This document shows, one piece after another, positions 35,663 through 38,141 of a DNA stretch of 38,141 nt. The position numbers and the translations under genes are program-made. The stretch is taken from positions 1 to 38,141 of the forward strand of contig JAATGT010000139.1 in the NCBI GenBank assembly GCA_015654525.1, given 5' to 3'. Within the stretch, counting starts at the first letter, position 1, and the number at the start of each line of letters is the position of its first letter. The stretch comes from Bacteroidales bacterium (lineage in GTDB: Bacteria; Bacteroidota; Bacteroidia; Bacteroidales; Paludibacteraceae). The notes under the pieces were generated by a model. The model was not told the DNA's origin. It made no database searches and was given only the letters and a program-made list of their open reading frames with translations.

Positions 35663-35665
35663 TTA
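35663..35665 (-). other. First in-frame TAA in the multi-PAS kinase
   Basis: Codon 459 reads TAA between ALKES and EYTKSIL. Relatives of this PAS-linker usually have Glu here, so GAA to TAA is the simplest explanation. The frame downstream is open for 172 codons. Confidence 0.9.
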
Positions 35666-37206
35666 GCTTTCTTTCAGAGCTTGTTCTATTTTTTTTCGTT
35701 CTGTGATGTCGATTGATAATCCAAAAGTACCGACAATATCCCCTTTCAAATCCCGGAGAGGCATTTTATGAGTAATCCCCCACGTTTCTGTGCCATCGAG
35801 TAAATTACCTTGTTCTTCTTCATTTAAGTACTTTCCGGTTCGAATTATGTCTTGTTCATCCTGATAAGTCTTACTAGCATATTTATATGAATATATATCA
35901 AAATCGGACTTGCCGATCACTTCTTCAGGAGTATTGAATCTCATACTTTGTGCAGAAGCATTGTTTACGCGTATAAACCTACTATTTAAATCCTTGAAAA
36001 AAATACTTTCCGGGGTAAAAGTCATTAGTGAATCTAACAAGAACCGCTCATGAACAAGCAATAACTCTTTTTCTTTCCGATCTGAAATATCTTTGTGCGT
36101 ACCAATGCATCGAATCGGTTTTCCGTCTTCATCTAATGCCATTATTTTTCCTGTTGAGAGGATCCATTTGTATGTTCCATCTTTACATCTCAACCGTTGC
36201 TCCGCTTCAAATGACAAGGTTTTCTGCGTTAAAAATTTATCTATAATATCAAGAACTCTATCTTTATCCTCTTCATGTAACAAATCCTGCCATCCGTGAA
36301 TATTATTATCAACATCGTTGTCATCATACCCCAACATAGACTTCCAACGTTTAGAAAAAAACATATGACCAGTTTGAGGATTCCAGTCCCAAACTCCGTC
36401 TCCAGCCCCTTCAAGTGCATATTGCCATCGCTTTTCGCTGATGTCCAACGCCTTTTTATTTTCCCAATTATTAGACTGTCTAATCATTAATTTTCCGAGT
36501 AAAACGGTTGCCAAAGGGTAAATTGTAAATAAAGGAAATACAATATTTCTAGATGTTTCAGCTCTGATCTGAGAAGGTAAAAAAAGTGTGCAAGCAAGCA
36601 TAATAACATGTACTAAGAGCCCTAAACCAATTAACTCATACAAATTATTCTGTCTCCATTTTGGTCGAAAGTATCGCCAAATCAAGCCAATTAAAGATGA
36701 TGTAATAATTACAGCTACACCCATATATACGCCCAATCCCCCGAGATAAATCCGAAAAAGGGAAACGATAACCATAGCTATAAAAGTTGGTGTAAATCCG
36801 AAAAATAATCCTGAAATAGAAAGAACTATTGATCGGGCATCAAAAAAAACACCTCCTTTAAATGTCCAGGGAGTCAAAGTCAAGATGATTCCAACTAATC
36901 CCAATATTATTCCTGCTCCTATTTTATAGAAAATATTGTTCATCTTTTCATGTCGAGTCCAAAAATAATCATAGACCATACTAAAGGCAAGTAGTAAGGC
37001 TATATTTTGGATTAGATCAAGGAGAATTGGTTCTTTCATTCTTATTTTTTATTTGAAAATATATTCATATTAGATAGTATGCACCTATTTCTTTATGATA
37101 GTAATGCATTAAGAATATCAATTAAGTCTATTTAAGATTCTAATCTAATATGATTAAAATTCCTTGGAATCTAATTTGAAGGAAACCACAAGTGTAAATA
37201 TAACTT

Positions 37207-37557
37207 TTAACAAAGCCCTTCTCTGAGTTTTTTAGGTAAACCTAACACTACCAAATCATAGGAATGTTGTATTAGTTCATAAAGCAAGGCCTTTGAAATT
37301 GAAGGATCAATTATCACAGTATTCCAGTATTTCTTATTGAAATGCCAGGCCGGAACTATAGCAGAATGTTCTTCGCGCAAACTAATAGCTCTTTCAGGAT
37401 CACATTTGAGTGAAATCTGGGTTTCCGGATTGTCCAGAGGAATTAGTGCAAACATTTTTCCCTGCACTTTAAGAACTAAAGTCATTTCGTCGAAAGGAAA
37501 AGATTCTGTTGTCCCTTTCAGGCTCAGACAATAGTCACGTAATTCTTCTATATTCAT
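37207..37557 (-). CDS. MmcQ/YjbR-family protein
   Basis: A 116-residue small protein. It starts MNIEELRDYCLSLKGTTESFPF, the common opening of the MmcQ/YjbR family, and contains EEHSAIVPAWHFNKKYWNTV, the family's central signature with the aromatic N-K-x-WNT motif. The fold resembles CyaY-like domains and some members bind DNA. No specific role is known. It lies after the metG terminator, so it is a separate unit with its own -7 promoter match (TATATTTG, 37627-37620, minus). Confidence 0.85.
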   Translation of the reverse strand: MNIEELRDYCLSLKGTTESFPFDEMTLVLKVQGKMFALIPLDNPETQISLKCDPERAISLREEHSAIVPAWHFNKKYWNTVIIDPSISKALLYELIQHSYDLVVLGLPKKLREGLC

Positions 37558-37619
37558 AATAGCTATTATTTATTTTACAATATCCAGACCTATTTAACTT
37601 TGAATATCTGTGTTGTGTG

Positions 37620-37627
37620 CAAATATA
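37620..37627 (-). promoter_or_regulatory. -7 element upstream of the MmcQ/YjbR gene
   Basis: TATATTTG on the minus strand exactly matches TAnnTTTG. TTGG lies 20 bp upstream, in the -33 position. The start codon is 62 bp downstream. Confidence 0.55.
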
Positions 37628-37651
37628 CAAAATCAGTTGAAATGAAACCAA

Positions 37652-37692
37652 TAAAAAAAAGCACCAATAGATTTTATTCTACAGGTGCTTTT
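37652..37692 (-). terminator. Terminator after metG
   Basis: AAAAGCACC (37657-37665) pairs with GGTGCTTTT (37684-37692), with partial extra pairing inside. On the minus strand the stem is followed by a run of eight T, ending near 37653. Confidence 0.85.
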
Positions 37693-37714
37693 CATTATTT
37701 TGAAGTTTTTCTTT

Positions 37715-38141
37715 TTATTTTACTTCTACACCATTCGTAACCGCCACTTTGGGTTGTATCAGTACCAATTTTCCATCAGCATCTTCGGCCGACAGAATCA
37801 TACCTTCACTCATTACACCACGAAGCTTACGCGGTTCGAAGTTAGCAATAAAGCAAACTTGTGTGCCGATTAATTTTTCCGGATTGGGATAATGTTGTGC
37901 GATACCCGAAAGGATAGTTCGCTCTTCCAAACCGTCAGCAATGCGGAACTGGAGCAATTTATCGGCTTTAGGAACCTTCTGGCAATCGAGCACGGTGCCT
38001 ACACGGATATCCATTTTCATGAAATCTTCGAAAGCAACATTTTCTTTCACCGGAGCAGCTTTGTAAGCAGCTGTTTCGTTAGCCTTTTTGGTTCGTTAGC
38101 CGTTAAGTGACGTCGTTCGAAACCGTGTGCGCGCAGGCGGC
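37715..38141 (-). CDS. metG: Methionyl-tRNA synthetase, 3' end only, with a probable frameshift near the window edge
   Basis: The last 125 or so residues encode the C-terminal tRNA-binding domain of Bacteroidota Met[58 protein letters not shown]. The domain raises tRNA affinity and aids dimerisation. A GTG at 38050 gives a short open frame, but the sequence before it ([13 protein letters not shown]) is the normal linker to the catalytic part. So this is not a free-standing protein. In the same frame a TAA occurs at 38096-38098. Adding one A to the A5 run at 38085-38089 opens a frame to the window end, which suggests a base-call or edge artefact. The catalytic domain is outside the window. Confidence 0.8.

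Larger units (their letters stand above)
34625..37039 (-). pseudogene. LytS-type membrane sensor, multi-PAS histidine kinase, broken by two in-frame TAA codons
   Basis: The frame runs 805 codons from the ATG at 37039 with stops TAA at codon 459 (35665-35663) and TAA at codon 632 (35146-35144). Part one (1-458) has a 5TM LytS-type sensor (about 1-190) followed by two PAS domains with PAC-like endings (DISDRKEKE; DITERKKIEQAL). The frame after the first stop is open and reads a third PAS domain. Then comes HisKA_3 with His605 in REIHDELGQ. The second stop falls just after this dimerisation helix. The last part is a HATPase with LQEALSNVAKHSKAT, DNGIGI and GLIGMRERV. Domains are conserved up to each stop, so disruption is recent or an error. 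No partner response regulator is adjacent. It is convergent with gshAB, 9 bp away. Confidence 0.85.

Noticed and set aside
11194-35665. Stop-codon reassignment or selenocysteine as the cause of the in-frame stops
   Set aside because: The stops are of two kinds, normal genes in the window end at both, no SECIS-like context was seen at the TGA, and the residues around it are not redox sites.
34625-37039. Treating the kinase pieces as three separate genes (a PAS protein, a small PAS/HisKA protein and an ATPase protein)
   Set aside because: All three are in one frame, domain boundaries continue across the stops, and the first ATG of each later piece lies within a domain.
37715-38050. A free-standing CsaA-like tRNA-binding protein starting at the GTG at 38050
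   Set aside because: The sequence continues upstream into a MetG-type linker, and the domain wording matches the C-terminus of Bacteroidota MetG.

Overview
The window looks like the chromosome of a Bacteroidota member, most likely of the order Bacteroidales. The reasons are: FabI, RprX/RprY-like and DPP5-like genes of Bacteroidales type; a very large surface protein ending in a type IX secretion (T9SS) type B sorting domain, followed by a PorP/SprF partner; two ECF-sigma/membrane-protein modules; AT-rich DNA with few Shine-Dalgarno sites; and repeated matches to the Bacteroides promoter consensus (TTTG, 19-21 bp, TAnnTTTG). No rRNA, tRNA, CRISPR array, transposase or prophage gene was seen. 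Genus cannot be fixed from the sequence alone.

Layout. 0.2-3.1 kb: fabI (+), then an ECF sigma factor overlapping a fused anti-sigma/outer-membrane-barrel protein (-). 3.6-6.5 kb: a DPP5-type serine peptidase (-) and a divergent SAM methyltransferase (+). 6.8-9.8 kb: an RprX/RprY-like two-component system (+) meeting a phosphoglycolate-phosphatase-like HAD gene (-) at a long shared hairpin. 10.3-18.6 kb: a 2475-codon repeat-rich T9SS type B adhesin-like frame, interrupted by one in-frame TGA, followed 9 nt later by its PorP/SprF-like partner. 18.8-28.2 kb: a minus-strand housekeeping run, in map order mutL, manC-like, pnuC-like, ctp-like S41 protease, trmN6, a Spy-like periplasmic protein, a DnaQ-like exonuclease and dnaN. 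28.8-31.2 kb: a second ECF module (sigma, anti-sigma, DUF protein, beta-barrel). 31.4-34.6 kb: a plus-strand set arsR, arsN2-like acetyltransferase, gshAB. 34.6-37.0 kb: a LytS-type multi-PAS histidine kinase frame (-) broken by two in-frame TAA codons. 37.2-38.1 kb: an MmcQ/YjbR protein and the 3' end of metG (-).

How the parts fit. Two membrane-coupled ECF modules and two histidine kinases (one probably broken) suggest envelope sensing. The adhesin and its PorP partner form a secretion/anchoring pair. The most distinctive set is arsR-arsN2-gshAB. A single recognisable promoter carries a perfect 7-8-7 inverted repeat centred on its -7 element. This suggests that glutathione synthesis and an ArsN2-like acetyltransferase are induced together by an arsenical or thiol-reactive agent, without any arsenic pump or reductase in the window.

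Other unexplained structure: a 23-bp-phased array of GTAAGA half-sites upstream of the ctp gene, an 11-bp tandem array upstream of dnaN, and an A-B-C-A-B-C-A higher-order repeat in the adhesin. Three premature stops and a probable frameshift at the right edge may be real gene decay or base-call errors. They should be checked against reads before functional conclusions are drawn.
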